Assembly (NCBI GenBank): GCA_036741235.1
Contig: DAINSQ010000156.1
Span: 1-10,877, forward strand
Direction of reading: 5' to 3'
Length of the DNA stretch: 10,877 nucleotides
Source of the DNA: JABWBR01 sp036741235
GTDB lineage: Bacteria; Bacteroidota; Bacteroidia; Chitinophagales; Saprospiraceae
Below, in pieces: positions 1-5,846 of this stretch; the first letter of the stretch is position 1; every line of letters begins with the position of its first letter. The notes under the pieces are model-generated. The model was not told the DNA's origin, made no database searches, and saw only the letters and a program-made list of their open reading frames with translations. A program made the position numbers and the translations under genes.

Positions 1-118
1 TCGCACAGTCGCCTGCCCGGGATCTGTCGTTTCGACTCCGCTCAACGACCGGCAAAGATCGCACAGATCGCAGAGTCGCACAGTCGCAAAGTCGCACAGT
101 CGTACAGTCGCCCCCTCC
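1..118. repeat. Short tandem repeat field, TCGCACAG-type 8-nt units
   Basis: The stretch from about 59 to 111 is a nearly uninterrupted run of 8-nt units of the form TCGCACAG, with variants TCGCAGAG, TCGCAAAG and TCGTACAG; another unit is visible at 2-9. A hairpin element (26-49) interrupts the run. The same unit family recurs ahead of the epimerase gene (7412-7435) and, in reverse complement, at 5589-5609 and 5653-5673, so it is a dispersed repeat family. Units of 8 nt do not preserve reading frame, and no convincing gene lies here. The window edge cuts the field on the left. Confidence 0.85.
26..49 (+). repeat. REP-like hairpin element, copy 1
   Basis: An imperfect palindrome with stem GTCGTT (26-31) pairing with AACGAC (44-49) around a 12-nt loop. 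Positions 29-48 are the exact reverse complement of 5622-5641, so the element is dispersed and found in both orientations. The outermost stem pair differs between the copies (G-C here, C-G in the other) while pairing is kept. No transposase or RAYT gene is in the window, so its mobility is unknown. Confidence 0.6.
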
Positions 119-153
119 CGTGCACAGCAGCATCCCAATTCTCCTCCCCGAAC

Positions 154-184
154 TTGACGCCCTGAGATTTTGGTTGTATTTTTG
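154..184 (+). promoter_or_regulatory. Bacteroidota-type promoter of the antitoxin-toxin pair
   Basis: TTG at 154-156 and TATTTTTG at 177-184 are separated by 20 nt. This matches the Bacteroidota vegetative sigma factor consensus (TTG or TTTG near -33, TAnnTTTG near -7). Transcription would begin around 188-192, so the leader before the ATG at 195 or 201 would be only a few nucleotides. This also argues against the upstream in-frame GTG at 120 as the start, because that codon lies upstream of the promoter. Confidence 0.6.
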
Positions 185-194
185 TATCAAACCA

Positions 195-413
195 ATGGCT
201 ATGAATGACCAATTAATATTGCTTCAACTCAAGCAAATGCCCGAAAACCTCAGGCAAGAGGTGCTGGATTTCATTGCTTTTCTTCTTTCCAAGCATCAAA
301 AAAACAACCCAAAAGTCAAAACCAAGCCGACTTTTGGCTGCGGCGCCGTACAAATAGTAATAGCTCCTGATTTTGACGAGCCGCTTGAAGATTTTAAAGC
401 CTACATGGAATGA
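195..413 (+). CDS. DUF2281/VapB-type antitoxin
   Basis: A 72-residue protein (70 if the second ATG at 201 is used). Its N-terminal half, with the motif LPENLRQEVLDFIAFLL-like (here MPENLRQEVLDFIAFLL), is typical of the short DUF2281 antitoxin family encoded ahead of PIN-domain toxins. The C-terminal part is acidic and ends in EPLEDFKAYME, the kind of tail that contacts a toxin (family knowledge). It would neutralise the VapC-type toxin and probably repress its own promoter. Its stop codon overlaps the toxin start (ATGA at 410-413), indicating translational coupling. The start was chosen as the first ATG after a good promoter at 154-184. The toxin partner is broken, so this may be an orphan antitoxin. 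The family assignment rests on the short motif and gene order. Confidence 0.75.
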   Translation: MAMNDQLILLQLKQMPENLRQEVLDFIAFLLSKHQKNNPKVKTKPTFGCGAVQIVIAPDFDEPLEDFKAYME

Positions 414-779
414 CACTACTGTTGGATACCCACGCCTTTCTCTGGTACTATCCCGGCTCTTCTGAAATGAGCAAATATGCAATAAGTGCAATCGAAAATC
501 GGAATAACGATTTTGTGATCAGTATGGCTAGCCTTTGGGAAACTTACTTTGCACGCACCTCTAGACACATTTTTCCAGGATATTACCTCAAAAGGATTCA
601 ACATACTTCCTATTCATCATCAGCACATACTTCAATCTGCCTCTCTTCCTTTTCATCACAGGGATCCTTTCGATCGATTACTGATCGGACAAGCTCTGGT
701 GGAGAACATTCCAATCATCACGATCGATCCTTTGCTGAAATTATATTGCCAAAGTTCCGGCCTACAAATACTTTGGTAA
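410..779 (+). pseudogene. VapC-type PIN-domain toxin, broken by deletion/frameshift
   Basis: The first part reads in one frame from the ATG at 410: LLLDTHAFLWYY with the first PIN acidic residue (D6), then SMASLWE with the second (E44, codon at 539). Homology then jumps to another frame: GKLTLHAPLDTFF from about 537, through HHRDPFDRLLIGQAL and IITIDP, which carry the remaining acidic residues, ending QILW at a stop at 777-779. VapC proteins normally have about seven residues (pattern IAIKxSL) between LWE and GKL, and these are missing. The two flanks share the near-identical stretch CTT(T)GGGAAA, so a deletion of about 26 bp between them would give exactly this frame change. If translated from 410 without shifting, the product runs to 907 as unrelated sequence overlapping the mazG end. 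VapC enzymes are Mg-dependent ribonucleases; this copy should be inactive unless the lesion is an assembly error. Confidence 0.75.
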
Positions 780-800
780 ATTCGGCTGCCAAGTCGCCAA

Positions 801-1562
801 CTACTCCCCCCGCTTCGCCTCATTCCACAGCGCGTCCATCTCTGCCAGGGTCATCTCCCGCAGGTCTTTGGGGGCTTTGGCCTCGATGTATTCAAAGCGG
901 CGTTTGAACTTCTGGTTTACCCGCTCCAGGGCGGTTTCGGGGTCGATACCCACGAAACGGGCGTAGTTGACCAGCGAAAACAGCACATCGCCGAATTCTT
1001 CTTCGCGTTTTTCCGCCGGCAAATCCTGCTGCATGGCTTCTTTGAATTCGACCATTTCTTCCTCGACTTTTTCCCACACCTGCTCGCTGTTTTCCCATTC
1101 AAAACCCACCTGCTTGGTTTTTTCCTGCATGCGGTAGGCCTTGACCATGGCGGGCAACGAGCGCGGCACGCCGGCTAATACCGATTTTTTGCCTTCCTGT
1201 AATTTGAGCTGCTCCCAGTTTTTTTTCACCTCTTCTTCCGAACTCACTACCCAGTCGCCGTAGATATGCGGATGGCGTTTGATGAGCTTGTCGCACACGG
1301 CGTGCAGCGCATCGGCAATATCCCAGGCGCCGGTCTCCGAGGCTATTTTAGCGTAAAATACCATGTGCAACATCAGGTCGCCGATTTCTTCTTTGATGTC
1401 GTCAAGATTTTCATCCAGGATGGCGTCGGCTAATTCGTAGGTTTCTTCTATGGTGAGGTTGCGCAAACTCTGAAAGGTTTGCTTGCGATCCCAGGGGCAT
1501 TGCTCGCGCAATTCGTCCATTATTTTCAATAAGCGCCCGAAGGCCTCCAATTTTTGCAACAT
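801..1562 (-). CDS. mazG: Nucleoside triphosphate pyrophosphohydrolase MazG
   Basis: A 253-residue cytosolic protein of full length for the two-domain MazG family, which hydrolyses (d)NTPs to monophosphate and pyrophosphate in nucleotide-pool cleaning. The N-terminal domain shows CPWDRKQTFQSL (residues 22-33), the metal-binding EETYE (39-43) and EEIGD (58-62). The C-terminal domain repeats the pattern with VEEEMVEFKEA and EEEFGDVLFSLVNYAR, including GFEWEN in between. The start is the ATG at 1562-1560; the frame stays open to 1637, but that stretch only translates 8-nt tandem repeats (SPCHRVTLSPCHLVT) and should not be included. It converges with the broken toxin gene, with about 20 bp between stop codons, and is divergent from the membrane protein gene at 1767. 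A TATCTTTG box on this strand at 1750-1743 could be its promoter, which would place the repeat block in its 5' leader. Confidence 0.95.
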   Translation of the reverse strand: MLQKLEAFGRLLKIMDELREQCPWDRKQTFQSLRNLTIEETYELADAILDENLDDIKEEIGDLMLHMVFYAKIASETGAWDIADALHAVCDKLIKRHPHIYGDWVVSSEEEVKKNWEQLKLQEGKKSVLAGVPRSLPAMVKAYRMQEKTKQVGFEWENSEQVWEKVEEEMVEFKEAMQQDLPAEKREEEFGDVLFSLVNYARFVGIDPETALERVNQKFKRRFEYIEAKAPKDLREMTLAEMDALWNEAKRGE

Positions 1563-1580
1563 GGCTAAATGTTTATTTGT

Positions 1581-1588
1581 TACTTTTG
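1581..1588 (+). promoter_or_regulatory. TAnnTTTG box (TACTTTTG) facing the rightward genes
   Basis: TACTTTTG matches the Bacteroidota -7 consensus. A TTTG lies at 1553-1556, with a 24-nt spacer that is slightly longer than usual. It would transcribe through the whole 8-nt repeat block before reaching the gene at 1767, giving a leader of about 170 nt. It is the mirror of the minus-strand box at 1743-1750: both continue as TGGTGACA. Confidence 0.4.
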
Positions 1589-1589
1589 T

Positions 1590-1741
1590 GGTGACAAGGT
1601 GACAAGGTGACAAGGTGACACGGTGACACGGTGACAAGGTTACAAGGTTACAAGGTTACTCGGTTACAGGGTTACAAGGTTACACGGTAAGAGTTATCAC
1701 CCTGTCACCCTGTCACCCTGTCACATTGTCACCCTGTCACC
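1590..1741. repeat. Inverted block of 8-nt tandem repeats in a divergent intergenic region
   Basis: Twelve 8-nt units run from 1590 to 1685: six of the GGTGACAA type, then six of the GGTTACAA type. A 14-nt unique centre (1686-1699) follows. Then come five units of the reverse-complement type CCCTGTCA (1700-1739). The GGTGACA and TGTCACC arrays can pair into a hairpin with stem segments of tens of base pairs. The two unit variants are grouped in blocks, which suggests local duplication (slippage) after a G-to-T change. The block fills most of the space between mazG and the gene at 1767. Confidence 0.9.
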
Positions 1742-1742
1742 A

Positions 1743-1750
1743 CAAAGATA
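1743..1750 (-). promoter_or_regulatory. TAnnTTTG box (TATCTTTG) facing mazG
   Basis: On the minus strand 1750-1743 reads TATCTTTG, a match to the Bacteroidota -7 consensus. I see no TTG at the expected -33 distance, so support is partial. Transcription from here would cross the repeat block and reach mazG at 1562, giving a leader of roughly 175 nt of repeat-derived RNA. Confidence 0.4.
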
Positions 1751-1766
1751 TCGTAAATTCATTATT

Positions 1767-1988
1767 ATGGCATTTGTATATATTTTCGCTATCATTTTCG
1801 TTGTTTTCGGGTTGTCGTTCGTCATGATGAACCTTCGCCACTGGGTTACCGGCCAGGAATTCAGGGGCACCTGTGCCAGCGCCAATCCGATGTTAAAAAG
1901 CCAAATCGGCGAATGCTCTGTTTGCGGTAAAAAACCCGAAGAAGCCTGTAAAATGCCCGAGGTCGGCAAAGCCGGCGCAGGCAATTGA
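1767..1988 (+). CDS. Small membrane-anchored Cys-rich protein
   Basis: A 73-residue protein with one N-terminal membrane segment (about residues 3-21, VYIFAIIFVVFGLSFVMM), followed by a short soluble tail. The tail has four cysteines in the pattern GTCASANP...GECSVCGKKPEEACKMPE; the CxxC plus flanking Cys could bind a metal or form disulfides (inference). Small proteins with this EFRGTCAS...CxVCGKKP pattern are familiar from Bacteroidota genomes and carry no assigned function, to my knowledge. It starts with ATG 17 nt after the minus-strand TATCTTTG box, and its stop overlaps a TTG that could start the next gene. The two are probably co-transcribed. The protein is too short for a confident functional call. 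Confidence 0.8.
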   Translation: MAFVYIFAIIFVVFGLSFVMMNLRHWVTGQEFRGTCASANPMLKSQIGECSVCGKKPEEACKMPEVGKAGAGN

Positions 1989-2023
1989 CGGCTTGTCGAA
2001 TAACAATTCCAGCGCCGAAACGC

Positions 2024-3082
2024 ATGTTTGCAGAAAAGCACTACCCCGAAAACTTGCAGCCCGCCGAGTTGGATACTTACCTGGCCAAAGGCTGGTACAG
2101 GATGGGGCAGACTATCTTTACGACCCACTTTTTGTGCTTCGGCGATAATTTTTATTCCGCCATCTGGATACGTCTGCCACTGGAAGGGTTCTCTTTCAGC
2201 AAAAAGCTGCGCAAGTTGCTCAACCGCAACGACAGGCTCTTTCGCGTTGAATTCGGAGATGTAAAGCTCAATAAGGAAAAAGAACAACTCTACCATCGCT
2301 ATAAAAATAACTTCCCGGGCGTATTGGCCTCCAGCCTCAAAGAAGCCCTGCTCGACGGCGAAGAGCACAATATCTACGATACCAAAGAAGTCAGGGTTTA
2401 TGCCGGCGATCAACTCGTAGCGGCCAGCTTTTTTGACGTTGGCAAAGATACCGCCGCCAGTATACTGGGTATGTACGATCCCGATTACCGGCAGTATAGC
2501 CTCGGTTTTTATACGATGCTGCTCGAAATTCACTATTGCCAACAACACGGCATCCCCTACTATTACCCCGGTTATATTGTGCCCGGCTACAAACGCTTCG
2601 ATTACAAACTCCGCATCGGCGATGTAGAGTATTACGACTTGCGCACCGCCAAATGGCAGCCCTACAACCGGCTTAAACCCGACGATATACCCATCACAAC
2701 GATGCAGAATAAGCTCGCAGCGCTTCAAGAGTCGCTCAGCCGGCTGCATGTGTCCTCAAAAGTGCTTTTTTATCCCCTTTTTGAAGCCAACCTGTTCAGC
2801 CTCTGGCGGGTAGCCTATTTCGATTATCCGGTTTTACTGCATTGTTGCCCCGGCGATGATGCCCATTATTCGTATATTGTGGCCTACGATGTGCGCGAGG
2901 AGGCGTATATTTTGTTCAAATGTTCGCCTTTTGAAGATGTCAATATGATTGTCAATGAAACTTATCTGATGCGACTTGACCGCGACCGCTATTTTGCCCA
3001 ACTGCTGGTCGTCGACCATAAATTGTGGCAGTCTAATGTCGCTATGGAAATTGCCGATATCCTGCGCTTGATCAGCGCTTGA
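2024..3082 (+). CDS. Arginyl/leucyl-tRNA-protein transferase-like (ATE C-terminal/GNAT fold)
   Basis: A 352-residue soluble protein. The first ~200 residues resemble the C-terminal catalytic domain of aminoacyl-tRNA-protein transferases (Ate1/Bpt): basic RKLLNRNDRLFRVEF near residue 70, then EKEQLYHRY, and the signature-like SILGMYDPDYRQYSLGFYTM (about 146-165) followed by GIPYYYPGYIVPGYKRFDYK. Such enzymes add Arg or Leu to protein N-termini and so create N-degrons. The N-terminal Cys-rich domain of eukaryotic Ate1 is absent. Residues from about 240 to 352 form an extension I do not recognise. The chosen start is the ATG at 2024. An in-frame TTG at 1985 overlaps the stop of the preceding gene and would add 13 residues (TACRITIPAPKR-like) that look non-conserved. 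The substrate cannot be told from sequence; Bacteroidota members are usually annotated as arginine-tRNA-protein transferase. Confidence 0.65.
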   Translation: MFAEKHYPENLQPAELDTYLAKGWYRMGQTIFTTHFLCFGDNFYSAIWIRLPLEGFSFSKKLRKLLNRNDRLFRVEFGDVKLNKEKEQLYHRYKNNFPGVLASSLKEALLDGEEHNIYDTKEVRVYAGDQLVAASFFDVGKDTAASILGMYDPDYRQYSLGFYTMLLEIHYCQQHGIPYYYPGYIVPGYKRFDYKLRIGDVEYYDLRTAKWQPYNRLKPDDIPITTMQNKLAALQESLSRLHVSSKVLFYPLFEANLFSLWRVAYFDYPVLLHCCPGDDAHYSYIVAYDVREEAYILFKCSPFEDVNMIVNETYLMRLDRDRYFAQLLVVDHKLWQSNVAMEIADILRLISA

Positions 3083-3148
3083 TGTATTATTGTTGAGCAG
3101 GGTCGAGTTTAGCGCTGCAAATCGCATTTTTTCAGGTAGAAGTGAATT

Positions 3149-3925
3149 ATGATTAAAAAAATTATCCTGTTGCTCGTTCCTCTTGTCGCACTGCTGTGCG
3201 GATTGTCCTGCGCCCCCGAAGAAGTAGAGAAACGCGACATCAACTGGGGTTACGAATACCAACCCCTGTCAATCGGCCGCTGGTGGATCTATGAAGTCGA
3301 CTCGTTGATATATGACCCGGCGCCCTCCGGCACACGGATCGACACGGTGAACGTACAATGGAAAGAAGAAGTGGCCGACACCCTGCGCGATAACAACGGC
3401 AAACTCAACTACCGCATTATTCGCTACGAACGACCCGCACAAGGGCTGCCCTGGCAGGTGAAATCGGTGTACGCCCTCAGCCCGGGCGAAAGACAACTGA
3501 TACGCACCGAAGATAATCTGCGTTTTATTGCGCTGGTATTCCCAGTAGACGTCGCTGCCGAATGGAACGGCAATGTCTTTATTGATGTAAACACTTCTAT
3601 CCCCATCGCCGGCGAACCTATGCAGCTTTTTAAAGGCTGGAGTTATCAATATACCGCCGTCGACGAACCGCTGACCCTCGGCGCTTTTCAATTTCCCCAA
3701 ACAGCTACCGTCGTGCCGGCCGATAGCGAAAATCTGATCGAAAGGCGATTTGTAAAAGAACAATACGCCCGCAATGTCGGACTCGTATACCGCGAACTGC
3801 AATTGCTCGATACCCAGTGTAATGTGTGCTGCAATGGCAATTTTGCCGACTGCGAAAATTTGCCCTGGGAACTAAAAGCGGAAAAGGGTTTTATACTCCG
3901 CCAACGCCTTATTGCATTTCAATAG
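3149..3925 (+). CDS. Putative lipoprotein of unknown function
   Basis: A 258-residue protein with a lipoprotein-type signal: MIKK, hydrophobic residues 5-20, then a cysteine at 21 (GLSC followed by APEEVEK). The -3 position is Gly rather than Leu, so the lipobox is relaxed, and C17 is a weaker alternative. The mature part begins with PLSIGRWWIYEVDSLIYDP and looks like a beta-rich envelope protein. Similar proteins with a 'xxIGRWWxYEVDSxxYDP' opening occur as hypothetical lipoproteins in Saprospiria-like genomes (recollection, not verified). Near the C-terminus there is a small Cys cluster, TQCNVCCNGNFADCEN. It starts at ATG 66 nt after the transferase gene and may be in the same transcript; a TATTATTG at 3085-3092 is one mismatch from a TAnnTTTG box. 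Confidence 0.75.
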   Translation: MIKKIILLLVPLVALLCGLSCAPEEVEKRDINWGYEYQPLSIGRWWIYEVDSLIYDPAPSGTRIDTVNVQWKEEVADTLRDNNGKLNYRIIRYERPAQGLPWQVKSVYALSPGERQLIRTEDNLRFIALVFPVDVAAEWNGNVFIDVNTSIPIAGEPMQLFKGWSYQYTAVDEPLTLGAFQFPQTATVVPADSENLIERRFVKEQYARNVGLVYRELQLLDTQCNVCCNGNFADCENLPWELKAEKGFILRQRLIAFQ

Positions 3926-3961
3926 ACTTTTTTGGTATTTTTACCACAAAATCAACCCGCT

Positions 3962-4531
3962 TTGGAAAGTAAATGGTTAGATCGCGTCGCCAATGCCTTT
4001 AATTCTGAGGTGCCCCACGCCGAGGCCATGGACGACCTCATCGACAAGATGATCCCCCTGATCCGCCCTCACAGCGAAGACCTGCGCGAAATGCAGTTTT
4101 ACGTGGGCCGCCATTGGGTGGAGGTGCGCGACGACGAAGGTTTTCACGAACTTATTTTCCATTTTTTTAATCCCGAAGAAGAATACGTACTCTCTACCGA
4201 CGGAGCGGTATGGTTTGGCAAATGGCGATTTATGGCCAATAAACTCATCTTTGGAAAATTGGACCCCGATGAAGAAGATCCAACTGGCGAAGCCTTCGAA
4301 TTGGTGTTCCTCGATCCCGAATTTTTTATTCTCAAAAAACTCAATAACCCTCTCAAGTTTGAAAAAAACCACAAGTATTTCGTACTGGTCGCCGAACACC
4401 TCGCCCGAAGACTCGAATGGTACGAATTAATGCAGTATCTCTTTAATAAATATCGCAATAACAATAATTTCCTGATTGTCATTGTGCTAGTGGTATTGCT
4501 GATTTTTGCCATTGTGATGGCACTCTCTTAA
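3962..4531 (+). CDS. Tail-anchored protein of unknown function, probable TTG start
   Basis: A mostly acidic soluble protein with a single C-terminal hydrophobic segment (NNNFLIVIVLVVLLIFAIVMALS), the layout of a tail-anchored membrane protein facing the cytosol. I do not recognise a domain. The reading frame is clearly coding (HWVEVRDDEGFHELIFHFFNPEEEY), but no in-frame ATG lies before the codon at 4028. The TTG at 3962 gives MESKWLDRVANAFNSEV (189 aa) and is preferred because it begins where protein-like sequence starts. The TTG at 3932 (199 aa) is an alternative, reaching within 7 nt of the preceding stop. A start at 4028 would delete a well-formed amphipathic N-terminus. The gene follows the lipoprotein gene closely and is likely co-transcribed with it. 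Confidence 0.7.
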   Translation: MESKWLDRVANAFNSEVPHAEAMDDLIDKMIPLIRPHSEDLREMQFYVGRHWVEVRDDEGFHELIFHFFNPEEEYVLSTDGAVWFGKWRFMANKLIFGKLDPDEEDPTGEAFELVFLDPEFFILKKLNNPLKFEKNHKYFVLVAEHLARRLEWYELMQYLFNKYRNNNNFLIVIVLVVLLIFAIVMALS

Positions 4532-4533
4532 TT

Positions 4534-4659
4534 AATGTTGAATGTTGAATGCTGGATGTTGTAGGTTTTTAATTTACATGCTCTGCAACAAACCTACAAC
4601 CTACAACCTACAACCTACATCCTACAACCTACAACCTACAACCTACAACCTACAACACC
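4534..4659 (+). repeat. Inverted 7-nt tandem repeats reaching the deaminase start codon
   Basis: Four units of AATGTTG/GATGTTG type (4534-4561) begin just after the stop of the preceding gene. GTTGTAGGTTT (4558-4568) is the exact reverse complement of 4590-4600, with a 21-nt loop between them. From 4592 to 4654, nine 7-nt units of ACCTACA (one variant TCCTACA) run to 5 nt before the ATG at 4660. On the coding strand the right-hand array contains no G at all, so the mRNA leader would be unstructured unless paired with the left arm. No Shine-Dalgarno sequence is present. Confidence 0.9.
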
Positions 4660-5550
4660 ATGAACTGGAAAGGCGTATTCCCGGCCCTCACAACAAAATT
4701 TACCGCTCACGACGAGCTTGATCTGCCGCTTTTTGGCGTCAACCTTCGCGCACAACTCGACGCAGGCGTTCACGGCATCATTTTGGGGGGCACCCTGGGC
4801 GAAGCCGGTACCCTCGCCATTGATGAAAAAGAGCGACTGGTCAAATTCGCCAAAGATTTCGCCGGAAATAGCTGTCCTGTCGTGCTCAATGTAGCCGAAG
4901 GCGCTACCCGCGAAGCCGTAATGCAAGCCCGGCTTGCCGAGCAATGGGGCGCCGACGGACTTATGCTGCTGCCGCCAATGCGCTATAAATCTGACCACCG
5001 CGAAACGGTGGCTTTTTTCCGCGCAGTGGCGGAATCTACCCCACTGCCTATCATGCTCTACAACAACCCGGTAGACTATAAAGTCGAGATTACGCTCGAT
5101 ATGTTTGAAGAACTGGCCGAATTGCAAAATATTCAGGCGGTCAAGGAATCTACCCGCGACGTTTCCAATGTAACCCGGCTTATCAATCGCTTTGGCAAGC
5201 GTTTTGCAATTCTCTGTGGCGTGGATACGCTGGCGCTGGAGGAACTGATGCTCGGCGCCGATGGCTGGGTGGCCGGACTCGTCTGCGCTTTTCCCCGTGA
5301 AACAACGGCCGTTTACCACCTGGCCAAAGCAGGCCGCTACGACCAGGCGCTGGCAATCTACCGCTGGTTTTTACCCCTGCTCGAACTCGACCTGCACCCC
5401 AAACTGGTTCAATATATCAAACTGGCCGAGTCTATGACCGGCATCGGCTCGGAATATGTGCGCGCACCCCGCCTTACCCTGACCGGCGAAGAGCGAAACC
5501 AGGTAGAGGCTATTATCCGTCAAGGCCTGAATCAGCGCCCGCAGCTCTGA
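4660..5550 (+). CDS. DapA-superfamily lyase, probable pyrroline-4-hydroxy-2-carboxylate deaminase
   Basis: A 296-residue cytosolic (beta/alpha)8-barrel protein of normal length for the dihydrodipicolinate synthase/N-acetylneuraminate lyase superfamily. It shows FPALTTKFT at the N-terminus, GGTLGEAGTL (43-52, the GTTGE substrate loop), YNNP with the catalytic Tyr134, and VKES with the Schiff-base Lys162. The superfamily covers DapA, NanA and several sugar-acid enzymes, so the specific role comes from context: genes for a hydroxyproline epimerase, a DadA-type dehydrogenase and an alpha-ketoglutarate-semialdehyde dehydrogenase lie directly downstream. In that pathway this enzyme dehydrates and deaminates pyrroline-4-hydroxy-2-carboxylate to alpha-ketoglutarate semialdehyde and ammonia. 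It is first in the cluster. A lysine-biosynthetic DapA is less likely because no other lysine genes are present and GGTLGE departs from the usual GTTGE. Confidence 0.85.
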   Translation: MNWKGVFPALTTKFTAHDELDLPLFGVNLRAQLDAGVHGIILGGTLGEAGTLAIDEKERLVKFAKDFAGNSCPVVLNVAEGATREAVMQARLAEQWGADGLMLLPPMRYKSDHRETVAFFRAVAESTPLPIMLYNNPVDYKVEITLDMFEELAELQNIQAVKESTRDVSNVTRLINRFGKRFAILCGVDTLALEELMLGADGWVAGLVCAFPRETTAVYHLAKAGRYDQALAIYRWFLPLLELDLHPKLVQYIKLAESMTGIGSEYVRAPRLTLTGEERNQVEAIIRQGLNQRPQL

Positions 5551-5588
5551 TGTTGGATGCTTGATGTTGAAAGGGCGATTTTTGGGAC

Positions 5589-5673
5589 TGTGCGACTTGG
5601 CGACTGCGCAACCACAGCCGCTCGTTGAGCGGAGTCGAAACGAGCATCCCTGTGTGCGACTTGGCGACTGCGC
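5589..5673 (+). repeat. Perfect 21-nt direct repeat flanking a hairpin element
   Basis: TGTGCGACTTGGCGACTGCG plus a final C occurs at 5589-5609 and again at 5653-5673, start to start 64 nt. The hairpin element at 5620-5645 lies between the copies. The sequence is the reverse complement of the TCGCACAG-type units at the left edge of the window. The arrangement might reflect duplication together with the hairpin element. Confidence 0.85.
5620..5645 (-). repeat. REP-like hairpin element, copy 2
   Basis: Stem GCTCGTT (5620-5626) pairs with AACGAGC (5639-5645) around a 12-nt loop. 5622-5641 is the exact reverse complement of 29-48. Compared with copy 1, the outer stem pair is changed on both sides so that pairing is preserved, and the stem is one pair longer. 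Confidence 0.6.
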
Positions 5674-5846
5674 CTAAGCCTTAGTGGTACTTCGTGCCCT
5701 TTGGGCCTTTGTGGTATAACACCGGCGCATAAGCTATTTCTTTAACAAAAAGGCTCAAAAACCACACAAAGGCACTTAAATTTAGCCTTTTTTGTTGGAC
5801 TATTGGACTGTTGGACTGTTGCGTAATCCGATAAACGCCAACCCAA

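Noticed and set aside
1..118. Possible CRISPR array or attachment site in the repeat-rich left edge
   Set aside because: Units are only 8 nt and contiguous, with no spacers of regular length and no cas genes.
120..194. Upstream GTG start for the antitoxin, adding 25 residues
   Set aside because: The extension lies upstream of and across the best promoter, and antitoxin-like sequence begins at the ATG at 195/201.
410..907. A 165-residue toxin product read in the single frame from 410
   Set aside because: After residue 44 the frame loses PIN similarity and runs antisense across the end of mazG; the family sequence continues in the other frame.
1563..1637. N-terminal extension of MazG upstream of the ATG at 1562
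   Set aside because: It only translates GGTGACA-type repeats, and MazG homology begins at the ATG at 1562.
1985..2023. TTG start overlapping the previous stop for the transferase-like gene
   Set aside because: The extra 13 residues do not look like the family N-terminus, and an ATG is available at 2024; it remains possible.
1721..2749. Long open frame on the minus strand opposite the transferase-like gene
   Set aside because: It is the antisense of a well-supported gene, runs into the repeat block and shows no recognisable motif.
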